Below are positions 8,161 to 16,352 of a DNA stretch of 51,095 nt, one piece after another. Made by a program: the position numbers and the translations under genes. Each line of letters opens with the position of its first letter. The first letter of the stretch is position 1. The DNA comes from an uncultured Gammaproteobacteria bacterium (lineage in GTDB: Bacteria > Pseudomonadota > Gammaproteobacteria > Arenicellales > UBA868): positions 1-51,095 of the forward strand of contig CAJXBY010000001.1 in assembly GCA_913051905.1 (NCBI GenBank), read 5' to 3'. The notes under the pieces were generated by a model. It did not search any database. It had not been told where the DNA came from and was given only the letters and a program-made list of their open reading frames with translations.

Positions 8161-9771
8161 ATGAGCATTCCGGCGGAGGAGACATTCGACTTCATCATTA
8201 TCGGCGCGGGCTCGGCGGGCTGTGTGCTGGCCAATCGGCTGTCGGCGCGGCCGAACACCACCGTACTGCTACTCGAGGCGGGCGGCAGGGATCGCCATCC
8301 TTACATTCATATTCCTGCTGCCTTCATCAAGACATTCACCGACCCGCGCTTCAACTGGTGTTTCGAGACCGAGCCGGTGCCTGCGGCCGGCAACCGGTCG
8401 ATCTTCTTTCCTCGCGGTAAAGTGCTGGGCGGTTCGAGTTCGATCTCGGGACACCTCTACGTGCGCGGCCAGGCCGAGGACTACGATACGTGGGCAGCAC
8501 TTGGCAATCCGGGCTGGTCCTACGCCGACGTCCTGCCCCTCTTCAAAGTCCAGGAAGACCGCTCCAGCGGTGAGGACGCCTACCACGGTGCGGGTGGACC
8601 CCAGCATGTGTCAGATATCCACGAGCGCCACCCACTGTGCGAGGCCTTCATAGAAGGTGCGGTTGGCCTTGGCCTGCCGCGCAATCCAGACTACAACGGC
8701 GCCGAGCAGGCGGGTGCAGGCTATTACCAGAGGATGATCCGCCACGGCCGCCGGCACAGCGCAGCAGTGGGTTTTCTGCATCCGGTTCTGGAGCGGACAA
8801 ACCTGACCCTCAAAACCCGCGCCCACGTCACCCGCCTCGAGTGCACAGGTGGTCAGGTCAGCGGGGTCAGCTACCACCAGGACGGGCGTACACGACGTGC
8901 CGCCGCCCGCCGCGAGACCCTGCTCTGCGCCGGGGCGATCGCCTCGCCGCAGTTGCTTCAGGTCTCCGGCATCGGACCCGGTCCACTGTTACAGAAACTC
9001 GGCATCCCGTTGGTACACGACGCCCCGGGGGTCGGCGAAGGCCTGCAGGACCACTACGCGGTGCGGGTCAGCCACCGCGTCAACCGCGCCATTACTCTTA
9101 ACCACCGTGCCCGCGGCTGGCGACTGTGCTGGGAACTCATGCGCTGGTACACCTCGGGCAGCGGCCTACTGGCCTTCAGCCCGGCGCACGCTTTTGCCTT
9201 TGGCTGCTCCGATCCCGGGCTTGCCCGGCCGGACCTGCAGTTCGTGTTTACCCCTGCGAGCTACGCCGACTCGACCGGACCGGTCAGCCGACTGCAGGAC
9301 GAGCCAGGAATGACCTGCGGCGTATGGCAGACAGTGCCAACGAGTCGCGGGCATGTGTACGCCCGGTCTGCCGATATCCGGGATGCACCGGCGATCCAGC
9401 CCAACTATCTGGACACAGAGCACGACCGCAATGTGATCGTACAGGGGCTTAAGTGGTGCCGCCGGTTTCTGCAGACCGAGCCTCTCGCTCCAGACCGCGG
9501 ACCGGAGCTTCTGCCGGGGGCCGCCTGTGAAAGCGATGACGATCTGCTAACCTACGCGGCCTCGACGGGCAGTACGGTCTATCACCCGGTCAGCACCTGC
9601 CGGATGGGGCGTGACGCCCTAGCGGTTGTGGACCCCGAACTGAAACTGCGCGGCATGACGGGCCTGCGGGTGGTCGACGCCTCGGTGATGCCCACCATGG
9701 TGTCGGCGAACACCAATGCGGCCACGCTGATGATCGCAGAGAAGGCCGCGCAACTCATACCGGATGCCTGA
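8161..9771 (+). CDS. GMC-family FAD-dependent alcohol oxidase/dehydrogenase
   Basis: A 536-residue glucose-methanol-choline oxidoreductase. The N-terminal FAD motif GAGSAGCVLANRL, the RGKVLGGSSSISG flavin-binding block, and the C-terminal His475 (VYHPVSTCRMG) and Asn519 (SANTNA) pair, 44 residues apart as in choline oxidase, are all present. It should oxidise a primary or secondary alcohol to an aldehyde or ketone. Its ATG abuts the dioxygenase stop, so a hydroxylated or cleaved product of that enzyme is a reasonable substrate (inference). No signal peptide, so cytoplasmic or membrane-peripheral. Confidence 0.92.
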   Translation: MSIPAEETFDFIIIGAGSAGCVLANRLSARPNTTVLLLEAGGRDRHPYIHIPAAFIKTFTDPRFNWCFETEPVPAAGNRSIFFPRGKVLGGSSSISGHLYVRGQAEDYDTWAALGNPGWSYADVLPLFKVQEDRSSGEDAYHGAGGPQHVSDIHERHPLCEAFIEGAVGLGLPRNPDYNGAEQAGAGYYQRMIRHGRRHSAAVGFLHPVLERTNLTLKTRAHVTRLECTGGQVSGVSYHQDGRTRRAAARRETLLCAGAIASPQLLQVSGIGPGPLLQKLGIPLVHDAPGVGEGLQDHYAVRVSHRVNRAITLNHRARGWRLCWELMRWYTSGSGLLAFSPAHAFAFGCSDPGLARPDLQFVFTPASYADSTGPVSRLQDEPGMTCGVWQTVPTSRGHVYARSADIRDAPAIQPNYLDTEHDRNVIVQGLKWCRRFLQTEPLAPDRGPELLPGAACESDDDLLTYAASTGSTVYHPVSTCRMGRDALAVVDPELKLRGMTGLRVVDASVMPTMVSANTNAATLMIAEKAAQLIPDA

Positions 9772-9798
9772 ACCGAAAGACAATGACAAGGAGCTTTC

Positions 9799-10584
9799 AT
9801 GATTGAACTTCACAACGCGGCACTGGCCAAACTGCGCAGCGGGGAACTCTCCATCGGCATCGGTCTGCGCCAGGCCCGTACGGTGGATATCGGCAAAGCC
9901 ATGAAGACGGCTGGCTTCGACTGGCTCTTCATTGATATGGAACACAATGCCATGGACGTCGATATCGCTGTACAGATCAGCGTGGCAGCTCAGGACGCCG
10001 GCATCGCGCCGATCGTCCGGGTACCCGGTCACGAGCACTATCACGCCACACGAGTGATGGACGGCGGTGCGCAGGGGATCGTAGTACCCCATGTGGACGA
10101 CGCAGAGACCGCTGCCCGGATCGCCTCGAACTGTCGTTACCCGCCAGTCGGCCACCGTTCGATCACCGGCGCCCTGCCCCAACTGAATTTCCAGGCGCAT
10201 CCACTCAAAGAGGCCACCGAGGCCATCAACCGCGAGACGCTGGTCGTGGTCATGCTGGAGACCCCAACCGCCATAGAGAACGCCGAGGCCATTGCCGCCG
10301 TACCGGGCATCGATTCGCTGCTGATCGGGACTAATGACCTCACGCTTGAAATGGGCATCCCCGGCCAACTCGGCGACGATCGCATTGTGGCCGCCTACGA
10401 ACGGGTGATCTCAGCCTGTCAGGCCAACGGCAAGTTTCCCGGCATGGGCGGGGTGTACACCCTCGATCTCATGCAGCGCTACATCGCCATGGGCGCCCGG
10501 CTGATTCTCGGCGGTAACGATTTCTCGCTGATGATGGATGCAGCACGCGGCCAGGCAACGGCGGTGCGAGATATGCTGGCCTGA
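9799..10584 (+). CDS. HpaI/HpcH-family class II pyruvate aldolase
   Basis: A 261-residue aldolase of the 4-hydroxy-2-oxoheptanedioate aldolase (HpaI) family. Visible active-site residues are Glu48-His49 (MEHNAMD), Arg74 (VRVPG), metal ligands Glu154 (LETPTA) and Asp180 (GTNDLT). The family cleaves 4-hydroxy-2-oxo acids to pyruvate plus an aldehyde, using a divalent metal. A strong AAGGAG box precedes the ATG. It sits 27 bases after the GMC oxidoreductase in the same run. A related but distinct CoA-ester lyase of the same superfamily is at 19015. Confidence 0.9.
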   Translation: MIELHNAALAKLRSGELSIGIGLRQARTVDIGKAMKTAGFDWLFIDMEHNAMDVDIAVQISVAAQDAGIAPIVRVPGHEHYHATRVMDGGAQGIVVPHVDDAETAARIASNCRYPPVGHRSITGALPQLNFQAHPLKEATEAINRETLVVVMLETPTAIENAEAIAAVPGIDSLLIGTNDLTLEMGIPGQLGDDRIVAAYERVISACQANGKFPGMGGVYTLDLMQRYIAMGARLILGGNDFSLMMDAARGQATAVRDMLA

Positions 10585-10624
10585 GCACCAGGCAACCCTT
10601 TGAACGGACCGGAGATTTAAGACC

Positions 10625-11260
10625 GTGATTGACTTTTACACCTCACCCACCCCTAACGGCCGCAAGGTCTCCATCGCACTGGAAGAACTCGGCTTGGACT
10701 ACACCGTCAAGCCGATCAGTCTGGGCAATAACGAGCAGCACACGCCCGAGTTTCTGGCCATATCTCCCAACGGCAAGATCCCGGCCATCGTCGACCATGA
10801 CACCAGCACGACCCTGATGGAGTCCGGTGCTATCCTGCTGTATCTCGCCGACAAGACCGGTCGACTGATGCCGACGGAGCCGTCGCACTACTGGCGAGCG
10901 ATGGAATGGCTGATGTGGCAGATGGCGGGCCCCGGCCCGATGCTGGGCCAGGTGCATCACTTCGTGAAATTCAACGCCGGCAAGAGTGCCTACGCCGAAG
11001 AACGTTATCTCGCTGAAGGACATCGCCTGTACGGCGTACTCGACCGACGCCTGGCCGAACGGGAATTCATTGTCGACACGTACTCGATGGTCGACATCGC
11101 AGTGTGGCCCTGGATATCACGTTTCAACTGGCAGACCATAGATATTGCCTCCTTTCCGAACGTCACCCGCTGGTACACCGCGATCGCCGGCCGCCCGGCC
11201 GTCCAGAAAGGCTATTCGGTTCCGAGAGACGCCGGTCCCATACCCATGCCGGGTGACTGA
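10625..11260 (+). CDS. Glutathione S-transferase-family protein
   Basis: A 211-residue protein with an N-terminal thioredoxin-fold GST domain (SPTPNGRKVSIALEELGL near residues 7-24, cis-proline in GKIPAIVD, and MESGAILLYLAD) and an all-helical C-terminal domain. The Asn-Gly after SPTP resembles the YfcG/YghU (Nu-class) proteins that act as disulfide reductases using glutathione. Start is GTG at 10625 with GGAG 10 bases upstream. In a degradative run it may conjugate or dehalogenate a substrate, or reduce a disulfide; the choice cannot be made from sequence. Confidence 0.88.
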   Translation: MIDFYTSPTPNGRKVSIALEELGLDYTVKPISLGNNEQHTPEFLAISPNGKIPAIVDHDTSTTLMESGAILLYLADKTGRLMPTEPSHYWRAMEWLMWQMAGPGPMLGQVHHFVKFNAGKSAYAEERYLAEGHRLYGVLDRRLAEREFIVDTYSMVDIAVWPWISRFNWQTIDIASFPNVTRWYTAIAGRPAVQKGYSVPRDAGPIPMPGD

Positions 11261-11286
11261 AACCCTTCGCACGAGTTATTCCCATC

Positions 11287-12009
11287 ATGAGTACAGCCGA
11301 TATAAAAGCCCTGACCTTTGATACGGGCGGCACGATCCTCGACTGGCACACCGGCTTTACCCGTGCACTGGCGGAAACCGGGCGTCGACATGACCTGGAG
11401 AGAGACTGGGCCGTTATCGCCAACGACCTGCGCCGCCGTTCGCTGCAGAAAATGCTGCACCTGGGCGAGCACGAACCGCCCGGCTACAACTTCGACGACG
11501 CCCACCGAATGGTGCTCGACGAACTCATCGAGGAACACGGCATGCAGGCCTTCTCGACTGCCGAGCGTCGTGCGATCTGGTGGGACACCGTACACAGCTT
11601 CACGTGCTGGCCCGACTTCCCGCAGGTACTGCCCAGGCTTCGCGAGAAACTGATCTGCGCATCGTTCACGATCCTGAGCTTTCGCATCATTATCGATACC
11701 GCCCGTCAAAACGGCCTGTCGTGGGACGCGGTCATCTCATGCGAGGCGATCGGCAAGTACAAGCCACTGCCGGAGGCGTACCAGGCAGCCGCCCGCTACC
11801 TGCAGCTGGAACCCGAACAGTGCTGCATGGTCGCCTGCCACAACTTCGATCTCGATGCGGCGAAGGCCGTGGGCTTTACCACCGCCTTCGTGCGCCGTCC
11901 GGACGAATGGGGTGCCGCCGGGCCGCCCGATCCCGAACCCAACCCGCAGCACGATATTGTGGTCGACGACTTTCCCGGCCTTGCCAGAGCGGTCGGCATC
12001 GAGCTGTAA
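11287..12009 (+). CDS. HAD-superfamily hydrolase, type II haloacid dehalogenase-like
   Basis: A 240-residue haloacid-dehalogenase-fold protein. Motif I is FDTGGTILDW with nucleophile Asp12; the cap domain follows; motif II Ser131, motif III Lys159 (KYKP) and the typical dehalogenase end block ACHNFDLDAAKAVGF, then FVRRPDEWG, are present. The last block is characteristic of L-2-haloacid dehalogenases. Two points differ: the residue after Ser131 is Phe rather than the Asn of known dehalogenases, and the motif I DTGGT is unusual. The fold also includes phosphatases, so a 2-haloacid substrate is only the best guess. Confidence 0.82.
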   Translation: MSTADIKALTFDTGGTILDWHTGFTRALAETGRRHDLERDWAVIANDLRRRSLQKMLHLGEHEPPGYNFDDAHRMVLDELIEEHGMQAFSTAERRAIWWDTVHSFTCWPDFPQVLPRLREKLICASFTILSFRIIIDTARQNGLSWDAVISCEAIGKYKPLPEAYQAAARYLQLEPEQCCMVACHNFDLDAAKAVGFTTAFVRRPDEWGAAGPPDPEPNPQHDIVVDDFPGLARAVGIEL

Positions 12010-12043
12010 AAGGCGGTCAGGCAAAACACAAAGGAGAACAAGT

Positions 12044-12793
12044 ATGGAACTGGGACTGAACGGTAAAGGGGTGATCGTTACCGGAGGAAGCCGGGGAATC
12101 GGCTTCTCGACCGCCGAGGCCTTCGCCCGCGAAGGGGCGAATGTATCGATCTGTGCGCGTTCAGAAGGCCCGCTCGAGACCGCCAGAAAATCGCTCGCAT
12201 CCCACGGCGGCACCGTGCACGCGGCTGCCTGTGACGTGTCGGATCCGGCGGCCCTTGCCGACTACTTTGCTGCCGCCCACCAGGCGCTGGGCGCGCTGCA
12301 CGTACTGGTCAACAACCCCTCCGGATTCGGCCGCACGGACGACGAAGACGGCTGGCAGGTTTCCATTGACGTAGATCTGATGGCTCCGGTACGCGGCTCC
12401 TGGCATGCGGTACCGCTGATCGAGGCAGCCGGCGGCGGCGCCATCGTGCACATCTCATCGATCTCGGGTCTCACCCAGAGCCAGCGTACTCCGCCCTACG
12501 GCGCGGTCAAAGCGGCCTTGAACCAGTACACAATGACTCAGGCGTTGGACCTCGCACCCCGCGGTATCCGCGTCAACGCCATCGCCCCGGGCTCGATCTA
12601 TTTCGACGGGGGGGTGTGGGGTAAGGCCGAGGTCGATAACCCGGCGCTCTTCCAGAGCATTCTCGAGAGCATTCCCGGCGGCCGCTACGGGCGGCCTGAA
12701 GAGGTTGCCGCCGTGGCCGTTTTCCTGGCCTCGGACCCCGGCTGCTGGGTGACCGGCCAGACCATCGCCGTCGACGGCGGCCAGATGCTCTGA
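12044..12793 (+). CDS. Short-chain dehydrogenase/reductase (SDR)
   Basis: A 249-residue classical SDR. The start at 12044 follows an AAGGAG box; the frame is open upstream into the previous gene but that part is its shadow. NAD(P) motif TGGSRGIG (13-20), Ser138/139, Tyr152 and Lys156 (YGAVK) are present. Two deviations: NNPSG replaces the usual NNAG, and the helix-4 catalytic Asn is Asp111. Such enzymes interconvert alcohols and ketones. It lies 34 bases after the HAD gene in the plus-strand run. Confidence 0.9.
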   Translation: MELGLNGKGVIVTGGSRGIGFSTAEAFAREGANVSICARSEGPLETARKSLASHGGTVHAAACDVSDPAALADYFAAAHQALGALHVLVNNPSGFGRTDDEDGWQVSIDVDLMAPVRGSWHAVPLIEAAGGGAIVHISSISGLTQSQRTPPYGAVKAALNQYTMTQALDLAPRGIRVNAIAPGSIYFDGGVWGKAEVDNPALFQSILESIPGGRYGRPEEVAAVAVFLASDPGCWVTGQTIAVDGGQML

Positions 12794-12868
12794 TGTGGCA
12801 CCAATCGCTGCGGCGCCGTACCTAACCGAGATAAAATAGTCAGTGCAGACCCCACGGAGGACTCGCGC

Positions 12869-13648
12869 ATGAACAAGGCACTGGACACCACACAACTCTC
12901 ACCGGACCAGCTCGCTGAGGCCGAACACGAACTTCGCGTGCAGCTCGCTGGTGCCTACCGCCTGGTCGACCACTTTGGTTGGTGCGAGTTGATCTACGGC
13001 CACCTGACCGCGCACGTGCCAGGACCTGAGCCCCACTTTCTGATCAACCCTTACGGCTTGAACTACGACGAGGTCACGGCCTCGAACCTGGTCAAGATCG
13101 ATCTGGACGGCAAGGTGGTGGAGCCGACAGAGCACCCGGTCAACGAGGCGGGATTCATTATCCACTCGGCGATTCACATGCAAACCGGAACGGACAACCG
13201 CGTTGTAATGCACACGCACAGTCGTTCGGGCATGGCGGTCGCTGCGCTCAAGGCGGGGCTACTGCCGATCAGCATGGGTGCGACCATTTTCTTCGATCAG
13301 CTCGCCTACCACGAGTACGAGGGTCCCAGCTTGTACCTGGACGAGCGCGAGCGTCTGCAGGCCTCGCTGGGCGACAAGAAGGCGCTGATTCTCAAGAACC
13401 ACGGCCTGGTCACGGTTGGGGCGACCGTTGCAGAGGCCTTCTTGAGACTCTACCGGCTCGAGCGCGCCTGCCAGACCCAACTGGACGCGGCAGCAGCCGG
13501 CGAGCTCAATCTGCTGGATGATGAGGTGGCCCGTAAGTCCGGGCGCGACGTCAACCGCTTCATGGAATCGAGCGAGGATTACGGCGAACTCGAGTTTGCG
13601 GCCCTGCTGCGCAAGATCGACCGGATCGACGATTCCTACCGGCACTGA
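12869..13648 (+). CDS. Class II aldolase/adducin-family protein
   Basis: A 259-residue protein of the fuculose-1-phosphate aldolase (AraD/FucA) fold. The zinc site is visible as the HTHSRSG pair of histidines near residue 112 and the later histidine in LKNHGLVTVG. Known bacterial members cleave or epimerise phosphorylated sugars, or decarboxylate 4-hydroxy-3-oxo acids; many homologues in catabolic clusters are unassigned. A GGAGGA box precedes the ATG. It is 19 bases upstream of the ThDP decarboxylase alpha subunit, suggesting that both act on one pathway. Substrate is not known. Confidence 0.87.
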   Translation: MNKALDTTQLSPDQLAEAEHELRVQLAGAYRLVDHFGWCELIYGHLTAHVPGPEPHFLINPYGLNYDEVTASNLVKIDLDGKVVEPTEHPVNEAGFIIHSAIHMQTGTDNRVVMHTHSRSGMAVAALKAGLLPISMGATIFFDQLAYHEYEGPSLYLDERERLQASLGDKKALILKNHGLVTVGATVAEAFLRLYRLERACQTQLDAAAAGELNLLDDEVARKSGRDVNRFMESSEDYGELEFAALLRKIDRIDDSYRH

Positions 13649-13667
13649 CAACCCCTGGATAACGACC

Positions 13668-14195
13668 GTGCACCAAAACCCTGCCAACCAGAGCAACTGG
13701 CCTGATGTCCTCTACGACAAGTTGCGGTCGATGGACATCAGTCTGTTCACCTACGTGCCGGACGCCGGTCACAGCGCAATGATCGGGCGGGCCCTCGCCG
13801 ATCCGGACGTCGTGACCGTGCCGCTCGCCACCGAGGAGGAAGGCGTCTCCCTGCTGGCCGGCGCACACCTGGGCGGGACCCGCGGCGCACTGCTGATGCA
13901 GAGCAGCGGCGTCGGCAACTGCATCAATATGCTCTCGCTGACCAACATCGGGCGCTTTCCGCTCGTCTCGATTATCAGCATGCGCGGCGACTACGGCGAA
14001 CAGAACCCATGGCAGTTTCCGATGGGACAGGGCACCCAGCCGTGCCTGGAGGCCATGGGCACGATCTGCCAGCGGGTAGAGACGCCTGACGACGTGCTGC
14101 CGGCCGCCGAGGCGGCGGTCAACATGGCCTACCGCTCGGACCAGTCCGTCGCTCTGTTGCTCTCGCAGCGGCTGATCGGCGCCAAGCCGTTCTGA
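13668..14195 (+). CDS. ThDP decarboxylase, alpha (PYR-domain) subunit, ComD/phosphonopyruvate decarboxylase-like
   Basis: About 175 residues from a GTG at 13668; an earlier in-frame ATG at 13518 overlaps the previous gene and gives non-protein-like sequence. It has the pyrimidine-binding domain of split sulfopyruvate/phosphonopyruvate decarboxylases: the catalytic glutamate in ATEEEGVSLLAGA, LLMQSSGVGNCINML, and ISMRGDYGEQNPWQFPMGQ. The next gene codes for the matching PP domain, so together they form a two-subunit enzyme that decarboxylates a 3-substituted pyruvate to an aldehyde. The ribosome binding site is weak; coupling to the upstream aldolase gene is possible. Confidence 0.85.
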   Translation: MHQNPANQSNWPDVLYDKLRSMDISLFTYVPDAGHSAMIGRALADPDVVTVPLATEEEGVSLLAGAHLGGTRGALLMQSSGVGNCINMLSLTNIGRFPLVSIISMRGDYGEQNPWQFPMGQGTQPCLEAMGTICQRVETPDDVLPAAEAAVNMAYRSDQSVALLLSQRLIGAKPF

Positions 14196-14246
14196 ACGCA
14201 AAGCACCATCACTCCGAAGCAACCACCCAAAAGGCCCACTCAGACC

Positions 14247-14855
14247 ATGGCAGCATCCCAGCCGGCAGCAAACGCACAGACCAGCTTTACCCTGGACCGC
14301 GGCGAAGCCGTGCCAGCAGTGGTTGGCGACCCGGACCATTTCCTGATCATCGCGGGCCTCTCCTGGTCGGCCAAGGACGTCGGTAAACTGACCGGCGAGG
14401 CACCGAACGCTTTCCTTATGGGCGGCGGCATGGGCGGCGCCATCACCATGGCCCTGGGGCTTGCCCTGGCCCAGCCCGAGCGGGCTGTACTGGCGGTGTT
14501 CGGCGACGGTGAGTGTCTGATGAACGCCGGCAGTCTGTCGACGGTCGGCTTCATGCAGCCGGACAACCTCGCAATGCTGTGTGTGGACAATGGCACCTAC
14601 GGCGAGACCGGCAACCAGCTGACCCACACCGCACGCAACGCGGACCTTGAGTTGATCGCCAGGGGCTGCGGTATCGACAGCACCCTGACGGTGCACAGCG
14701 AAGAGCACTATGCCGACGCGGCCACCCTGCTGCGCAAGGATGGCGCGCCGCGGTTCATACTGCTGCGGGTCAGCGATGCCGCCCCGCCGTCCTACGGGCG
14801 CAACTTCGATGCCGTGGAACGCAAGACACTGTTCAGGCGTGCCCTGCTGGGCTGA
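14247..14855 (+). CDS. ThDP decarboxylase, beta (PP-domain) subunit, ComE/phosphonopyruvate decarboxylase-like
   Basis: A 202-residue diphosphate-binding subunit. The ThDP motif runs from GDGECLMN to VDNGTYGETGNQLTHT; this last string closely matches the pattern of archaeal and bacterial sulfopyruvate decarboxylase beta subunits. The GGGMGGAITMALGLAL block is also typical. It pairs with the alpha subunit 51 bases upstream. Family members make sulfoacetaldehyde from sulfopyruvate or phosphonoacetaldehyde from phosphonopyruvate. Which 2-oxo acid is used here is not shown by the sequence. Confidence 0.88.
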   Translation: MAASQPAANAQTSFTLDRGEAVPAVVGDPDHFLIIAGLSWSAKDVGKLTGEAPNAFLMGGGMGGAITMALGLALAQPERAVLAVFGDGECLMNAGSLSTVGFMQPDNLAMLCVDNGTYGETGNQLTHTARNADLELIARGCGIDSTLTVHSEEHYADAATLLRKDGAPRFILLRVSDAAPPSYGRNFDAVERKTLFRRALLG

Positions 14856-14950
14856 CGATATTTTCGCTTTAACGTAAATTCTTGCTTTCAGGCTGTAGGT
14901 TATTGTCCATCAATTTGCATCAAATGCCACCGGCTTCAAGGAGCTTATTC

Positions 14951-15439
14951 ATGCGTCAACTGTTTGTACTGTTCCTAACCCTTCTCCTCAGTTTCAAAGC
15001 CTATGCCCTAGACAGCATCGAGGATTACATCAAGGAATACCCGAACCAGGAGCAGGTCAAGATGATGCGGGCCTGGCTTGAACACAACAGCCCCGGCACC
15101 TTCGCTTTTACCGGCCTGGTCGACCCCAGTGACACCACCGTGGTCACACCGCAGGCGACTGTGGATTACGGTTACAACTGGTTCAGCCTCTCCGAAGCAC
15201 CGGCCGTGCTACACACGCCCCGCTACGAGCGGTTCTTTTCGGTATCGATCTTCGACATGCTGCACAACGTGCCGGCGGTGATCGTCAATCCGGAAAAACC
15301 GATCGTGCTGATGCGACCCGACCAGACCGCGCCTGCTGGCGACTTTCACGTCGTGGTGCTCGAGACCGACCAGGGCCTCGCCCTCACCCGGATGGTGGTG
15401 GTCGGTAATGAAGACGAGGTTGCCTTAACGACAGGGTAG
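14951..15439 (+). CDS. Secreted DUF1254-like protein, single short domain
   Basis: The start at 14951 has an AAGGAG box; the frame is open a little further upstream. The 162-residue product begins with a clear signal peptide (MRQLFVLFLTLLLSFKAYA, cleavage likely after AYA), so it is exported to the periplasm. The middle, from TPQATVDYGYNW to RYERFFSVSIFDM, resembles the DUF1254 domain. Usual DUF1254 proteins are more than twice as long and carry a DUF1214 domain after it, which is missing here. Function unknown. It is the last gene of the plus-strand run. Confidence 0.75.
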   Translation: MRQLFVLFLTLLLSFKAYALDSIEDYIKEYPNQEQVKMMRAWLEHNSPGTFAFTGLVDPSDTTVVTPQATVDYGYNWFSLSEAPAVLHTPRYERFFSVSIFDMLHNVPAVIVNPEKPIVLMRPDQTAPAGDFHVVVLETDQGLALTRMVVVGNEDEVALTTG

Positions 15440-15514
15440 CCCGTTCCCCTTCAAACACATTCGGTGAAACACAACCGGAGGCCTTCAGACTGGAAAGCAC
15501 CTCGCCTACCCAGA

Positions 15515-16186
15515 CTAATCCGCCAGCCGCACGGCCGCCACTGCCTGCACCACCGCCGCCTGACTGGGGTCGATGACTGGCACCTCCAGCGTCCCTGCCA
15601 CCTGGCTCCTGAACCGGGCCATGCCCGCACAGCCGAGAATCAGTACATCAGCACCGTGCTGGTTGATCAGCGCATGCCCCACCTCGATCAGGCGGTCACC
15701 CGTTTCCTCGCCCTCAAGGCCGGCCACGCCGGTGCCTAATGACAGGCTCGCGGCATAACGCCCGCTCAGGCCCAGCTGGCGCACGTAGCGCTGCTGGCGG
15801 ACCACCGAGCCTGGCAGGATGGCGATCACACCGAAGGCCTCGCCAAGATTCAGTGCCGTGGAATAAGCACTCTCGGCAATACCAAACACCGGGCTCGAAG
15901 CGACCTCACGCGCCGAGTGCAGGCCAGGGTCGCTGAAACAGGCCACTACAAAGGCATCGGCGCGGGCATCTTCCCGCCGGATGATCTCGCACATCGGGCC
16001 GACCACGCCGTCGACGTGACACTGAGTTTCGATGCCGGGCGGACCCTCGGCAAGCGTCAGACAATCGATGACCGGGCCGTCTGCGGTCCGCAGCGGATCC
16101 AGCGCGTCATCGATACTGGCAGTAACCACCTCGGACGAGTTGGGGTTGATCACCACGATCCGCCCGTTTGGCTCTTGAGCCCGCAT
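15515..16186 (-). CDS. Asp/Glu/hydantoin racemase-family protein
   Basis: A 223-residue member of the Asp/Glu racemase superfamily with the paired catalytic cysteines Cys83 (VVACFSDPG) and Cys186 (LILGCAGM), and the N-terminal VINPNSSEVV block of the hydantoin racemase branch. The two-cysteine mechanism racemises amino acids or 5-substituted hydantoins without cofactor. The ATG has a GGGGAG box upstream. It is divergent from the D-carbamoylase at 16437, the usual functional partner of hydantoin racemases. No hydantoinase is in the window. Maleate isomerase or decarboxylase activity is possible within the same superfamily. Confidence 0.88.
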   Translation of the reverse strand: MRAQEPNGRIVVINPNSSEVVTASIDDALDPLRTADGPVIDCLTLAEGPPGIETQCHVDGVVGPMCEIIRREDARADAFVVACFSDPGLHSAREVASSPVFGIAESAYSTALNLGEAFGVIAILPGSVVRQQRYVRQLGLSGRYAASLSLGTGVAGLEGEETGDRLIEVGHALINQHGADVLILGCAGMARFRSQVAGTLEVPVIDPSQAAVVQAVAAVRLAD

Positions 16187-16244
16187 GACCTGATCTCCCC
16201 TGGTTCAGCAGGCCACAGTGCCCGCCCTCTGTCGGTTCTGAGCC

Positions 16245-16250
16245 ATTATA
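16245..16250 (-). promoter_or_regulatory. Candidate -10 element of the racemase gene
   Basis: Read on the minus strand this is a perfect TATAAT, 59 bases upstream of the racemase ATG. The expected -35 position holds only a poor match, so the call is tentative. Confidence 0.3.
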
Positions 16251-16352
16251 TCGCCAACAATCAGGCCGGCAGAGGCACCCATGCGCTCTATCGTGGGAAC
16301 TTCGACCCTCCAGAATTAAGCACCGTCTGTAGCCGAATGTATTGGAGGACAA

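Noticed and set aside
13518..13667. Longer N-terminus of the ThDP alpha subunit from an ATG at 13518
   Set aside because: The extra 50 codons overlap the class II aldolase gene and read as its out-of-frame shadow; the GTG at 13668 gives the normal family start.
13560..14708. 382-codon minus-strand open frame across the ThDP subunit genes
   Set aside because: Antisense shadow; His- and Arg-rich product without any family motif.
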